64,000 nt of DNA from Nothophaeocryptopus gaeumannii. Its lineage: Eukaryota; Ascomycota; Dothideomycetes; Mycosphaerellales; Mycosphaerellaceae. A program made the position numbers and the translations under genes. The stretch is taken from assembly GCA_031771865.1 (NCBI GenBank), contig JASISA010000010.1:1550001-1614000 (forward strand). The letters are read 5' to 3'. Shown piece after piece: positions 12,701-25,000 of the stretch; position 1 is the stretch's first letter, and each line of letters opens with the position of its first letter. The notes under the pieces were generated by a model, which was not told the origin of the DNA, did no database searches, and saw nothing but the letters and a program-made list of their open reading frames with translations.

Positions 12701-14822
12701 TACATCAGCAACGCCAGCAGCGCTGGCAACTGCGGACTCAATCTGGCCCAGCTCCACTCGCCTACCGCTGAGCTTGACTTGGTCCGTAGTGATTCGCCCA
12801 AGGAACTCAACAGCGAGCTCGCCATTTCTCGCCTTCAATACACGAGCTCGGTCACCGGTGCGGTACAGACGGCCATACTCTGCACTCGTCACGAAAGCAA
12901 CGGCAGTCTGCTCTGGTCTGTTCAGGTAGCCCTGACTGACTTGAGGTCCGCCAATGGCAAGCTCGCCAGAGAAGCCGAGAGGCACTGGAACAGGCTTTCG
13001 GCTCTTGGCATCGATGATGAGGATAGAGCAAGTATCAATTGGTTTGCCAATGATGGAGCCTCGCTCGTGTACGGAGAAGTCTGCGACGATGTTGCAGTTT
13101 ATAGATCCTTCCGTGGGTCCATAGGCGTTGAGCAGGCGGTAGTTGCGTTGTAGTCGAGGTGCTTGGCTAGGCTCAGACTGATGTATCGTAGAGTCAGAAG
13201 CGAAGTTCTGAATGACCTTTGGTGTCAACTTCTCGCCCATCGTCCATAGATTGCGCAGAGTCGGGACCTTTTCAGGCCGTATTACACTTGCCATGCTAGG
13301 TGTTGCCATCATAATATTTGCTGACAGACTATTGATGGCCGCTTCTGGGTCGGTCAGAAGAAGTTCCCGGGGTGCTGCGCAGAGGGTTCCTCCGGTCCAC
13401 CATGTTGTGAAGATTTCCATGATGGAGGAATCAAAAGTCGGTGCGGCGAATTGAAACCAACGGAATCCATCCCGGAAAAACGAGTCTGAGATGAACTTTG
13501 AATGCGATGCGATGGAGCACGCAGCTGCCAAGTGGTGGATTCGGACTCCTTTGGGCTTGCCAGTGCTCCCACTCGTGTACATCACGTACGCAAGATCTGC
13601 CTCTGCTACCGCAGGAAGTGCGTCGACCACTGGAATAAGCGGAATACTCCCCTTTCGATATACTTGAATGAAGTCCGCCACATCAAGTGTAACAGAAAGC
13701 TCGTCGTCGTCGCAATCCGATGCGTCCCAAGGGCAACTACCTATCTGGGATCCATTGCTGAGTACCAGAGGGGCTCCAACTTCTTCCACTATCCCACGTA
13801 GTTGCTCCGGAGAGGCATCAATCGGAAGCGGGCAAAAAGCGTGGCCAGCTTTGAGGACCGCTAGCCACGAGACGTAGAATGCCGGTGAGCCAGCCATGTA
13901 TGCAGGTATTATGGCTTGGCGGCCTGCAAGTACCTTTGCGGATTGCACAGGGCTCCTTAGTCTGACTGCCAGAGCTGTTGTCAGACTGTCAAGCTCGGCG
14001 TAAGTGAAGACACAATCTTCAGATTCGGATCGGTAGTGGAGTGCATGTCGGCCAGGATACAAAGCTGCGCTTTTTTGAAAGCCGGCATGAAGTAGACTTG
14101 GAGGAGCACCCTTGTACTCTCCCGATGAGAATGAAGGTGGCTTAACTGCTGGAGGATGATTCAGGACTGACGTGGGCACATCTGTTGTAGTGGTGCTCAA
14201 CGATCTCGACATTAGTTTGATGAGAGTGCCAAAGGCCACATCGGCGAATGTCCGATCGACTAGAAGAGTATCATAATGCATCGAAAGAAGCATCTGCGTT
14301 GCGTGATACTGCACGACCATTGGCTTCGCAACATATCAGTCATGGAGCGTCACACGAATGGCGAACTCTACTTACGCAGTTGAGACATGGTGGCTCATGA
14401 TCAGAATCGAAGCTCTCTGGGTCCGCTAAGATCTCAAGACCAAAGCCGAAACCTTCATCCATTTCCGGTATTGGTTTGATCTCGAATTCGCAAACCAGCT
14501 CATCTGCGTGACCACTGGATTGCAGTTGCTCGTCGAATACTGCCGCTGCCACGGTTTCCCGTGTCGGCTGGCCCTCGAGGGCTGTGCGAAGTGCGAATTG
14601 ATAGCATACTTCGGACTCTCCGGCAAAGGCAGCGACGAATTGAGAGAAGCTCTTCAATATCGCTGTCTTGCCTCTAGGCTTCAAAGAGAGGTGCTCGGCA
14701 TAGCTATGGTCTTGCCGCTCATATCGTCGAGAGGTGATATCTTCAGTCTGGTCTGGGGTATGATCTAAGGTGTCTAGTCTGGGAAAAGCGGTGGGCCGGA
14801 TACTGGAGGTTGATTCCGCCAT
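752..14822 (-). CDS. sidC: Ferrichrome-type siderophore NRPS (SidC-like)
   Basis: Two exons: 14376-14822 and 752-14323, joined by a 52-bp GT-AG intron (14324-14375), giving 4,672 residues, close to the size of SidC ferricrocin synthetases. Visible order is A-T-C-A-T-C-A-T-C-T-C-T-C. Approximate landmarks: A1 core YTSGSTGKPKG ~395, T1 LGVDSLRA ~818, C1 FHGIFDGG ~1043, A2 FTSGTTGLPKG ~1516, T2 IGIDSIGA ~1931, C2 SHVIYDGS ~2153, A3 YTSGSTGKPKG ~2627, T3 LGIDSLSA ~3044, C3 HHALYDGD ~3251, T4 LGIDSISA ~3587, C4 HHAIYDGM ~3807, T5 FGIDSIAG ~4144, terminal C HHALYDAW ~4357. Three A domains with five T-C pairs is the known layout for iterative loading of three acylated N5-hydroxyornithines plus small amino acids and C-terminal cyclisation. 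Start ATG 14822 is chosen because exon 1 joins in phase. It is divergent from the acyl-CoA ligase, with a shared iron-GATA promoter. Substrates of A1-A3 were not decoded. Confidence 0.93.
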
Positions 14823-15974
14823 GCTGTGATGAGAGATGGACGAGTATGAGAGTTCGATACACTGCTGTCCCGAAAGTCCGTGAATAGGTGGCTATCATAA
14901 GAAGAATAGGCCTACATTGCCCTCAGGCATCCCTATGGCCAGGGCAAAAGCAGTCAGTCAGGCCCAAGACCTTCCAAGAAGCTTCAAAATGCCCGAGACC
15001 GCACATTGTTGGCCACATGGTTCGATGCAACCGCGGACAGCGTTGTTTCCAAACATTGAGTCTCATATCGCGAGTCTCGAGGACAAATGTAGTGGTTGGT
15101 AAATCCAAAGTTAGCTAAGCCAGTCTGCGTGGGAGAACCCCGCGACGCGATGCGTTACGAGGGAGGGTGAGCACTTCTACGGGACAGGCATCGATCGCCG
15201 TCTTCCTCGGTGTCTGGTCTGAAAGGGAGTTTGCTCCGGCTGGCTGCAGAACTTCCGCCGACGGCGTGACGCAGAAGATCTGATTGCAGTGGAATTAGAA
15301 TTTTGCATCAGATAACTTGTGGCCGGGATCCCTTGACACCGTTGGTCCGAGAATCGACAAGGCTACGGCCCGCGCAACGTGGCTTTGAATCCTTGCAGCT
15401 TAGCGCGGGTTGGCCGAAGGAAGTTCTCTCGATGGCGATCATCAAGCCGTGCAAGCAGTTCGATGATATGAAGTCCGGAAGTGCTTGCCAGCGAAGAGCT
15501 CAAGCACAACAATCTGTTGTTACTTGCCGCGAGAGCCGTTCATGAGGCGTGCCGCAATTGTATCACAGCTGTACTGGTGTAGAAGCTCTGTCTGTCAATT
15601 GACGCGCGTTTGAAGTTCGTTTCTCTGGCATCTGACAGTTCGGCGCGGCAGTTGCGAGTATTCTTCGTTCTACAAATAAGTGAGCAAGATATATTCGACA
15701 CTCGTGGTGACGTGGGTGCGTTGATGCGTGGCTGTCGTGGAAGGGAGGGTCAACAGCAGCTAGAAGATCCTCGCCGCGCTTGTGGGTAGCGTCGTCGTGA
15801 TGCGACACTGGCTCTGATTCGTTCTGTAATAATTTCAGGCAACGCAAGGCCGGTGTCGGGCGATGTGGACAACGCCGTGGAAAAGAATGCGACCAGCACC
15901 AGGAAATCCTCTAGACTGCTGCATCATCTGAATTTCCAGACTCGAAGTCTTGGAGAGTCTGCTCTGCAGCAACA
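14823..15974. promoter_or_regulatory. Divergent promoter between NRPS and acyl-CoA ligase
   Basis: This 1,152-bp stretch between two divergent starts holds no convincing ORF. It contains one exact ATCAGATAA at 15307-15315 and a near match (ATCTGATT) at 15278-15285, about 25 bp away. In Aspergillus, iron-responsive GATA factors of the SreA family repress siderophore genes through ATCWGATAA. Placement between the two genes suggests that both are co-regulated by iron. Confidence 0.6.
15307..15315 (+). promoter_or_regulatory. SreA-type iron GATA site (ATCAGATAA)
   Basis: Exact match to the ATCWGATAA consensus, 485 bp upstream of the NRPS ATG and 660 bp upstream of the ligase ATG. A single 9-mer could be chance, but two more exact copies lie in the next divergent promoter of the cluster. 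Confidence 0.55.
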
Positions 15975-17752
15975 ATGGCAACGATTCAGGAGATTTCGAG
16001 CGAGCGCATACAGTACTCCTTGTTCCACGGCCCTGCAGATCCGCCCCTCGTCGACTTGACATTGGGCGACCTCTTGGACCTCCAGTGTCAAAGATATGGC
16101 GATCGCGAATGTGTCGTGATTCCATGGAATGGTACGAGATGGACCTACAACGACTTGCAAGACCAAAGCTCGCAGCTTGCAAGATATCTTCTGGCGAGAG
16201 GTGTACGTCCAGGTGACAGAATTGCAATTCTTGCTGGCAACCGCGCAGAATATGCTTCAGTGTTCTTCGCATGTATGAGAGTTGGTGCCATTCTTGTGAT
16301 TCTCAACAACACATACACGACGCCGGAGGCAGAGTACGCGCTGCAGTACACTGGTGAGACTGCTCTTTCAAATCGCTGTAGGGCTGTGTAGCTGACGAAG
16401 ATCCAGAATCCAAAATCCTGTTCGCGACTCCATTCATCGGCCGCCAGGATAATCGATCGATGTTGAAGAAGTTCAGCAAAGCGACCGATACTCTTCCTTC
16501 CCTTCAGCAGATCATTACTCTGGATGGCAGCTGGGAAGATTTCGTGGACTACCAGCATGCGCTCAATGTTGGCGCACACCTTCCAGAGAAGCCCGTGCAA
16601 ATGGTCCAAAGAGGACTTAGCCCATACGATACCTGCAATCTCCAGTTCACCAGCGGATCGACCGGCCATGCCAAGGCGGCTATGCTAACTCACCACGGCC
16701 TGCTGAACAATTCGAGATTCATTGGAGACCGCATGAGCTTAATACATGAGGACATCCTTTGCTGCCCACCACCAATGTTCCATTGCTTCGGCTTGGTCCT
16801 TGGATTGCTCGCATGCATGACACATGGAGCAAAGATCGTTTACCCGTCAGAGGTGTTTGATGGACCCTCCGTGCTCCAGGCTATCACAGAGGAGAGGTGC
16901 ACGGCACTTCATGGTGTGCCGGCCATGTTTGATACCCTGTTCAGTCTCCCTAGACCGGCAAACTTCGATTGCAATCCGCTCCGAACCGGTATCATCGCGG
17001 GTGCCCCGGTTCCTCGCCACTTGATGGAACTGCTTGTCAATGAATTCGGCATGACTGAGTTCACCAGCAGTTACGGTCTGACCGAAGCTTCGCCGACCTG
17101 CTTCAACGCCCTCGTAGACGACTCCATCGACCGCCGCCTCACCACCGTAGGCACGCTGATGCCCCACGCTCACGCCAAGATCGTCGACCGAGATGGCCAT
17201 ACCGTTCCTGTAGGTACTCGGGGTGAGCTCTGGATGGCCGGATACCAGCTCCAGCAGGGCTACTGGAAGAATCACGAGAAGACCTCCGACACAATGACCC
17301 GAGACGAGAACGGCGTGCTATGGCTGCACACAGGCGACGAGGCTGTATTTGACAAGTACGGATACTGCAGCGTCACAGGCCGGTTCAAGGATATCATCAT
17401 CCGGGGAGGCGAAAACATCTATCCGCTTGAGATCGAGGAGCGCCTGGTCAAGCATGCGGCAGTGGAACGTGCCATCGTCGTGGGTCTGCCTCATCCGCGC
17501 TATCAGGAGGTACCTGCAGCGTTCCTGCAGCGCGCCGATGGGGTGCAGCGTCCATCAGATGATGAGATCCGGGAATGGACGCGTGCCACTCTGGGTCGAC
17601 ACAAGGCGCCAGCGCACGTCTTCTGGCTTGGCGAAGACGGCGTCACCGCTGAGATCCCCATCACCGGCAGTGGCAAGATCAAGAAGTTCGAGATGCGGAA
17701 GATAGGACAAGAGCTGCTGGCGGCTGCGGAGCCGATCAGGGCGCGATTGTAG
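15975..17752 (+). CDS. sidI: Acyl-CoA ligase, SidI-like (siderophore acyl precursor activation)
   Basis: Exons 15975-16353 and 16407-17752 with a 53-bp intron (CTGAC branch, CCAG acceptor; two other in-frame acceptors exist nearby). The product has 574 residues. Adenylate-forming motifs are clear: FTSGSTGHAKAA, SYGLTEASP, LHTGDEA, GRFKDIIIRGGENIYP and the catalytic Lys region GSGKIKKFEM. In Aspergillus SidI converts mevalonate to mevalonyl-CoA for anhydromevalonyl siderophores. The C-terminus RARL ends in the PTS1-like tripeptide ARL, and RIQYSLFHG near residue 11 resembles a PTS2 except for its last residue, so import into peroxisomes is likely. It is divergent from the NRPS and convergent with the SidA-like gene. 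A generic medium-chain acyl-CoA ligase remains possible, but context favours SidI. Confidence 0.82.
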
Positions 17753-18062
17753 ATGGTGCTTCGGTATAGTGTTGAGCGCGGCGTTGCAGGAGGGAAATGA
17801 TGCGGAAAGGAATGGCGAGCTTGATATCCCGCTGGTGATACCGGTAGTATTCGGTAGTCTTTGAATATAAATATAAATGCGATGGATGGACCCGGTTGTT
17901 GGTGCAAGGTCGCGACTTCTTGGTAGAAAACAAGACTTTGAAGCCTGAGGTTCTCACAAACTCTATTTAATCGAACAACCACAATTCCTCAACCATCACC
18001 TCCCACAACCATTATAACTGTGGATATCTCCCGCAATAACGCCGAATATACATGCTCGCTTC
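17753..18062. other. Convergent 3' intergenic region
   Basis: 310 bp between the stops of the ligase and the SidA-like gene. It is AT-richer than the flanking coding DNA and probably holds both 3' UTRs. No gene or repeat is seen. Confidence 0.6.
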
Positions 18063-19469
18063 TTACAAGACAGCAACTTCACCATACGACTCCTCGTTCT
18101 CCTCCTCCATCGAGGCCTGCACGCTTTTCGTGGTGCGTCTCGCGCGTTCTGCCATCAGCTTGAAGTTGTCACCACGCTCCTTCAAGTCTTCCAACGAGCC
18201 GAGCAGCCACATGCCACATCCGCGGGCGAGAGTGTCGCGTCGGAAGTTGACGTGGTACTCCTGATCTACCGTCAGCGCGCCAGCATCAAGCAGCGGCGTG
18301 ATAGGACCGACGAGGTTCATGTTGGTGGCGAACTGGTATCCAGTGGCTGAGATTACCACGTCAAAGGCAGTCGCGGATGTGGCAACCTCACCCGTACGTG
18401 GGTTTCTCGTCACCAAGAGTACTTTGTCCCCCTGCCTCTTGGCTGCGACGACCTCACTCAGCGGCCACATCTGGAATCGCCATTTGCTCGGGTCCGGCTG
18501 TGAAATCTTTTGCGTGTACTGCGCCTCATACAGACTCTCAAGCGTGTGCAAGTGGACCTTTGGCGACTGGTGTGAAGCGCCCGAATGTAGCCGTTGACGA
18601 ACCTCCGGTGGCAGCGTGCCGGGCATGGACTCCGGTCTCGCGAGCATGTCTGGAATCGAAGGCGTGTGGTCGTCGGGTCGAAGAGCGGAGTCGGCGAAGA
18701 ACATGGTGGCGGTATGCTTGCCGCGGGCAGTGTGCAGGTGGTTGAAGAGTTCCGTGGCTTCCTGATCGGCCCCAACAATGGCAATGTTCAGTGTTTGCTT
18801 GAGGCTTCCAAGTCTCTCAAGAAGTCCAGTGCTGGAGCTGGAGTGCAAGACCAACGGCTCCAACTGTGGCGCGGCCAGAGCTGGAAGGATGTGCGGTGTA
18901 GCACCTGTCGCCATGACGATTCTCTTTGCTTGCACGGTTGATACGGCGTCCGTGGTTGAGGTCCGGAGTTCGACTTCCCATCTGGTCACCCTGTTGAGCG
19001 CACTGATCTTCACTGGCTTCACTCGAACAGCTTCCTGACCGTAACGGACCCATCCCAATTGACCGATGCGCTCAGCCGCCCACTTGAAATACCAGCCCAT
19101 CAATCTTCTGCTCGGCTCCAGCTTTGAGAGGTTTGTGAATCGGACAAGTTGGTTGGTAGAGTGCAGGAAGTTCACGAAAGTAAATGCAGACCGAGGATTC
19201 TGTGTCGTGGTGAGATCGCGGAGGAATGAGGTCCCAACTGGCTCGTCCGGCAGAACATGTTCAAGAGGCCAAGTGAATTGCTTCTCACGCTCGACGAAGA
19301 GGACTCTGGCTTTTAGGTCTTTGTCCGCCAGTGAAGCTGCCAAAGACAAAGAGGTTGTTCCAAATCCAATGGCAACCAAGTCGAATGGCTTGTCCGAGCC
19401 GGCATCTCTTGACCTGTTGTCGAGCGTCCTCTCAGATCGCCTTCTGGGCTGGTCGACGTTTAACGACAT
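18063..19469 (-). CDS. SidA-family flavin N-monooxygenase with altered active site
   Basis: Intronless, 468 residues from the ATG at 19469 (context CCAACATG); the frame is open 24 codons further up to another ATG at 19541, but the upstream residues look non-conserved. Family marks are present: FAD site GFGTTSLSLA, the SFLRDL...NPRSAFTF block, IVMATGATP and the late ISATGYQ motif. L-ornithine N5-monooxygenase starts hydroxamate siderophore synthesis. However, compared with remembered A. fumigatus SidA, several functional positions differ: Q102 to G, K107 to R, R279 to A, N293 to P, NADPH loop GSGQSA to GADQEA, and the C-terminal GLSDSLLS motif to RGDNFKLM. The enzyme may therefore have another substrate or low activity, with the true SidA elsewhere. 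It is convergent with the ligase. Confidence 0.8.
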   Translation of the reverse strand: MSLNVDQPRRRSERTLDNRSRDAGSDKPFDLVAIGFGTTSLSLAASLADKDLKARVLFVEREKQFTWPLEHVLPDEPVGTSFLRDLTTTQNPRSAFTFVNFLHSTNQLVRFTNLSKLEPSRRLMGWYFKWAAERIGQLGWVRYGQEAVRVKPVKISALNRVTRWEVELRTSTTDAVSTVQAKRIVMATGATPHILPALAAPQLEPLVLHSSSSTGLLERLGSLKQTLNIAIVGADQEATELFNHLHTARGKHTATMFFADSALRPDDHTPSIPDMLARPESMPGTLPPEVRQRLHSGASHQSPKVHLHTLESLYEAQYTQKISQPDPSKWRFQMWPLSEVVAAKRQGDKVLLVTRNPRTGEVATSATAFDVVISATGYQFATNMNLVGPITPLLDAGALTVDQEYHVNFRRDTLARGCGMWLLGSLEDLKERGDNFKLMAERARRTTKSVQASMEEENEESYGEVAVL

Positions 19470-22013
19470 GTTGGCAGATTTGGGACAGTCTTTCAAGAAG
19501 TTGATCTCGAACAGCAGAAACTGACTTCGAGTTTGTCTCAAACAGTTCTCTACTGTGAAAACAGAAACGAGCTTCGAACAGCATCGGCTTCACGTGGAGG
19601 AAGCTCCGCACTCGGCCACCAACGCCCACGCTATCTTCCACGCAAAAGTCGCACTTGTGGATTTCTATTGTACCACACTTGCGTGGACTCGCTTTCTGGA
19701 CAGGAGCCAGAGTCACGTTCGTCGCAAAGAAGATTTCCCGTCGGCTGCTACACAAACCACTTGCATACAATGCGGACCAGGGAAGCTTTGAACAAGCCCG
19801 CTCGTGCGCCCACCACGCAGTAGTGCATGGAAGCTGACATGGACCATGAGAAACCCTGCATTTGCAACAAGAGCCCGACCTACGAACTGTCCTCAGCACA
19901 ACAGGCGAAGCCAAATATGGAATATGATCCGTCAAAGGCCATTCGTCAAAGGCCATTCGTCAAGACTTGCAAACTCTCTGACTTCCTCGTCTGAACGTTC
20001 TGGTACGAAAGTGTTCCACATGACCCTCCAGGATTTCGTCCAGACGAAGGTCCACTGCATTGGATCCCGCTAGCGGAAAAGCCTCTTCAACAGGGATGCG
20101 ATGATCTGATTAGATTACATTGATCATGCCAAGAACAACAATCCTTGCACCAAGTCTCTCGTCGCTGATTGATGATCGTACAACAATTGTACGATAATGG
20201 GAGTTTCCCGCGACCAAAGAGTTTCAAGTCTGGCTGGACCTTGTTAGCGCAGAGCCGAAAGATCTTCGCTCGCAGCAAACACCATGATCTAAGGTCTTGC
20301 GCGAATTCGGAAGGTGAATTCCAGTACTACGAGGCCGCCCACCTTTACACAGCGTTGCATGCTGATCGCGGTCCTCCTTCGCTCGCATGCCGCGGTTCAA
20401 ATGCCGCCGAGGTTTCCCGCGCGTGTGACAACCTTCGCCTGTCGAGCACAAGCAGCTGAACTCGACCTGTCTACTCACTCACATACTTCCTTAGATTAGA
20501 TTGATCTTATCTTATAACTGATCCGCTGCTGCCGAGGGAACCTCCACATGCATCTTGCGAACGCCTCATTACCTAAAATGGCCAGTGAGTGTTGAGCTAA
20601 TGGCTGCAACGGAGTGTGGCCCGACCAGAAGCGAGCGACTACCAACACATCCCACTTCCTGGAAGTGCAGAGTGCATTGTCCACGACCATCATGATACAC
20701 ATGGCGGACAAGGAAGCGTGGAGAGTTGGCCATGCCAACAACTTCAAGCCGCAATAAGCTGTATTGTGGCGGCTTGAGGCGTCTTCCGGTGTCACTGCGA
20801 CCAACATTCAACTTTCTTTCCTGGATCGGCATTTGTGAATGCAACATCGACCCCAAGATCTGGAAATTCCGGCTGATCAGCAAGTCAGACCTGCCTGATT
20901 AACATCTGGACCGGGGGAAACGCAGAAGGCTAATCTTGGTGAAGGGACGCCGATGGTCGCCGCGTCTCCATGAGCCGGTCTCGCCATCGGCGCGAGTGGA
21001 CGAACTGGTGGTCCTACACGGAAACGAATGATGAACAGCTCCGGCACAAATGAAGACGAAACGCAGCCATCGGCGTCAACTACTCAGCTCTGGAGGAGAC
21101 TGAAGTGGTTGACTAAACTGAACTCACAAAGAAGCTCTAAACAATGAACTTGGAGCCAGCAGACTCTGAGCACGAAACCGCTGATGAAAACAATATCGAT
21201 TTCCGATCTTTGCAGCAGATCAACAGTTCTGCTCCAGTCACGACCAAGGCAATTGTGTAATCGACACATACTAACTCACGCCTACGTCAGCACGGTACTA
21301 TCGGCAAGCACAGGACCAGCAAACCGCTCGCGCCCTCGCGGAACATACGTCTACCTGAAACAGAGGCTCTCTCCAGACTAAACGAACGTCTACAAATCCA
21401 TCGGAGAGATAATGTTACAGCTCAAGGTACGAACTGTGCCTCTTCCTCGCATGAACGATATGCGGTACCGACTTCTGCCAACGACATCTCATCTTCATAC
21501 TGATCTTCTTTCGGCACGTAGTTGCCATGTGCAGGTCATTCCAATCTATCTGATGAACGACGGGTACCTGTCTGACCCACATAGATTGGCGCCGCCATTT
21601 TTGAGGGCAAGATGTGCTTCTGAGATAAGCGTGTTGACTCTATCAAGACGACGCTTGATCGACGAAAGTCCATTTGAGACTACTCTCTTTCTGCTATAGC
21701 ATGCCTCGTCTTGATGGTACATCTCGGTAGGTCAACTCTCATTCAACGATCAAAGTTATTGAGTGGGTAAGACGGTACCTTCCTCACTAAGAAATATTAC
21801 TTATCAAATCATCTACGTCTTGGGATCCATGACTAGAGTCTCGTTGTGCTTGCGCGATCTGCTTGCAAGCACATATGTGCCGGCAGAAACTGGCGTCTTG
21901 CGAGATAAACTCTATTCAAATACTTCCCTTCTTTCCTTCTTTACACTTTCCATCTTTCCCATCTCCTCCCATTTCATTGTGCCTCCCTCCTCCCTTTAAC
22001 ACTCATCCACCCT
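19470..22013. other. 2.5-kb non-coding gap inside the siderophore cluster
   Basis: No ORF here has recognisable protein content. The stretch holds the SidA-like gene's upstream region with a near SreA site (ATCTGATTA, 20104-20112) and a GATA core TTATCT at 20507-20512. A 14-bp tandem duplication lies at 19931-19958 (unit gtcaaaggccattc). A pyrimidine-rich run at about 21920-21998 lies just beyond the ABC transporter stop and is probably its 3' UTR. A lost gene or a non-coding transcript cannot be excluded. Confidence 0.5.
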
Positions 22014-25000
22014 CTACTCCACCAGCACTTGATGCAACGCATTAGTTCTATACGTCTCACTTTCCCTCAACAACTCTCCATGTCTTCCCTGCGCCGTCAC
22101 CCTCCCCTCCTCAACCACAAAAATCACATCTGCCTTCTCAATCGTATGTAATCGATGCGCAATCGCAATAACAGTAACCCCCTCCCCAGTCTTACGGACA
22201 TTCTCGAGCGCATCCTGAACCATCTTCTCGGATTCCGAGTCAAGCGCAGAGGTCGATTCGTCGAGGAGTAAGAGGCGGGGTTTGCGCAAGAGGGCGCGGG
22301 CGATGGAAAGACGTTGACGTTGACCGCCGGAGAATTGGTTTCCGTTGGGTCCACATCTCGTGTTGTAGCCATCGGGGAGTCCCATGATTGTGTCGTGGAT
22401 ATGCGCCAATTTGCAGGCTTCCACAATCTCCTCGTCACTCACATCTCTATCCGGCCTCGCACCAAGACTCAAATTGAATTTGAGTGTCCCTTCGAAGAGT
22501 ACACTTTCCTGCGGCACGAGAGCAATGTCAGCTCTGAAATCGACACCCACAAGCTCGGAGATATTTCGTCCGTCGATCGTGATAGTACCAGAGGAAGGAC
22601 GATAGAATCTTTCCAAAAGGGAGATTATGGTGGATTTTCCGGCTCCAGAGGGACCTACTAAAGCGGCGAATTGGCCGGGTTTGATGGAGAGGGAGAGGCC
22701 GTGGAGGACTTTGGCGTCAGGGCGGGCTGGGTAGGCGAATTCGACGTGGGAGAATTCGACTGCGGCACCACCTGAATGAGGCGAAGAGGATTTGTAGAGG
22801 CCGGACTCGACATCTTTTTCGTTGGGTGTTGCGGTGTCGTAAGAGCATTGGATTTTCTTGGGTGAGGCATGGATGTCTTGGTTTGAAATCATCATGTTGT
22901 TATTGCCAATGTCGAGAAGGTCGAGGATCCTGCCGGCAGCTACTCTGGATTTCGAGAAATCGGGAGCGAGGGCGAAGAGCTGTCCGCAGGTCTGAGCACT
23001 GAAAAGGAGTGCTGGGAGGACGATGAAGAACTCTTGTTGGCTATAACGGCCCTCGATGATATTCTGAGAACCCCACCAGTACGCCAAGGCGTATACCAGA
23101 TTGGCCACGCTGTATGCGGTTGCGAGCCATGCATTGCTCCATAGAATGGACTTCAGTGTCTCGTTGTAAGGCTTCTTGAGGGCACGGTGATATGTGCTGA
23201 CGGCCTCGTCTTCAAGTGAGAAGATTGAGATTGTTCGAATGGAGTTGACTGCTTCGGTTGCGAAGCCCGTGGCGCTGGCAAAAGCCTTCGCATGCTTCTC
23301 ATGAAATTTGGCGAAGACTCTCAGTCTCATCATTCCGGAGCCCAGCAGGACCGGGACGCATGCCAACAGTACAATCGCGATTCTCCAAGCAATTGCAAGC
23401 GACAAGGCAACACCGGCCACGCTATTGATCATAATCGAGAAGAGCGTGCCCAGTATCGTGCCAGTCAGGCCAGCCAGTGCGTTGGCATCGCTCGTGATGA
23501 AGGATAAAAGGCCCGCTGGATCTCGGTCCTCGGACTGATGCCAATCAGCGTCTTGTCCAAGGAGTGTTCGCAGCGTCAAAATGCGAATCTTATACAGCGC
23601 ATTTTCTGAGGTCAGGCCGAAGAATGATCCCATCACCAGATTAGCGAAGAACTCAATGACTCCCAAAATGAAGAATAGTAGACCCCAGAAGTGACCTGCA
23701 GAGCGAATAGACGCGGCACTGTTGCAGGCGCTGAACGAGCTGATGGTGTGTCCGAAGATGACAGCTTCTCCAGTGTATGAGCCTCCAACAATTGCAGCGG
23801 CGATGAATGCCACAAGTAAGCATAGTGAGGAATTTCGGGTCAAGGATCCTACACCTTTGACGATGGATCCTACACCGCGCCTGCTCTCTTTCTCCTTACT
23901 GTCCTTCTTCCCGAATTTTGCGTCTGGCTTTCCACTGTTGTCCAAAGTCTTCTCGCTCTCCTCATGTTTGGATGTTAACTCGCTGACGGAGGCTTCTCGA
24001 TCTAGCGCCTTCTCATTCATCAGGTCACTTGAAGAGTCTGCTGAAGAGATGGCGTCTCGAGGGTTCTCTTCCTGATCAAATAGACATGTAGTATCGTCAT
24101 TCTGGCTGACATTCTGTAGTCGTACCATGCTTGCATATACGTCGTCCCGAGCCATGAGCTCATCGTGCGATCCCTGCTCGACGACTTTACCGCTCCGCAT
24201 GACAATGATGTTGTCCGCGAACTTCACAGTGGACAGCCGGTGGGCGATGTTGATTGTGGTCCGACCTTTTGAAGCTTCTCGTAGAGCGCCCTGGATCATT
24301 CTCTCGCTCCGAGAGTCGAGCGCAGATGTGGCCTCATCAAGAAGTAAAATCTTTGGATCCCGCATCATCGCACGGGACAGCGCAATTCTTTGCTTTTGAC
24401 CTCCACTGAATTGGTTACCAGAAGAGCCGACAGACGTCGCGAACCCATGCTCGAGCTTTCCGATGAATCCAACAGCGTCTGCAATCGTTGCAGATCTGAC
24501 TACCCGGTCGACCACACTCTTGAAGGCAGCACTTTCGTGAGTGAGAAGTGCACCGAAGTTGCCTTGCTCGCGAACCTTCTCGGCAAAGGTGGCCAGAGTC
24601 CCATCCAACACAACCTTGATCTCTTCAGAGCCAGCGTCCGAGTTGATCAAGCCATGGGCAATGTTTTCGAGAATGGATCGATCCAACAGACCTGGATCCT
24701 GCTGTACGGCTCCAATTGCGCCTCTGATTTGCTTTGGATTGAGCTCCTTCAGATTATGACCATCCAGTCTCACCGTTCCCTCAAGCGGGTCATACAGGCG
24801 AGCTAGCATTGCAGCTACTGTAGACTTGCCGCTTCCAGATGCACCGACAATAGCAGTGTGTTTGTAGGCAGGGATCCTGATCGACAATGCTTTCAGGACC
24901 TCCGTGTCAGGACGGCTGGGATAAGCAAACTTCACGCCTTCAAATTCGATACCACCATCGATGTGGTCAAGGCGTCTGCCAGCATCTGGGTCGGTTCCAT

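Noticed and set aside
16847..17275. 142-codon frame antisense to the acyl-CoA ligase
   Set aside because: Shadow of a conserved coding region, with no independent coding signal.
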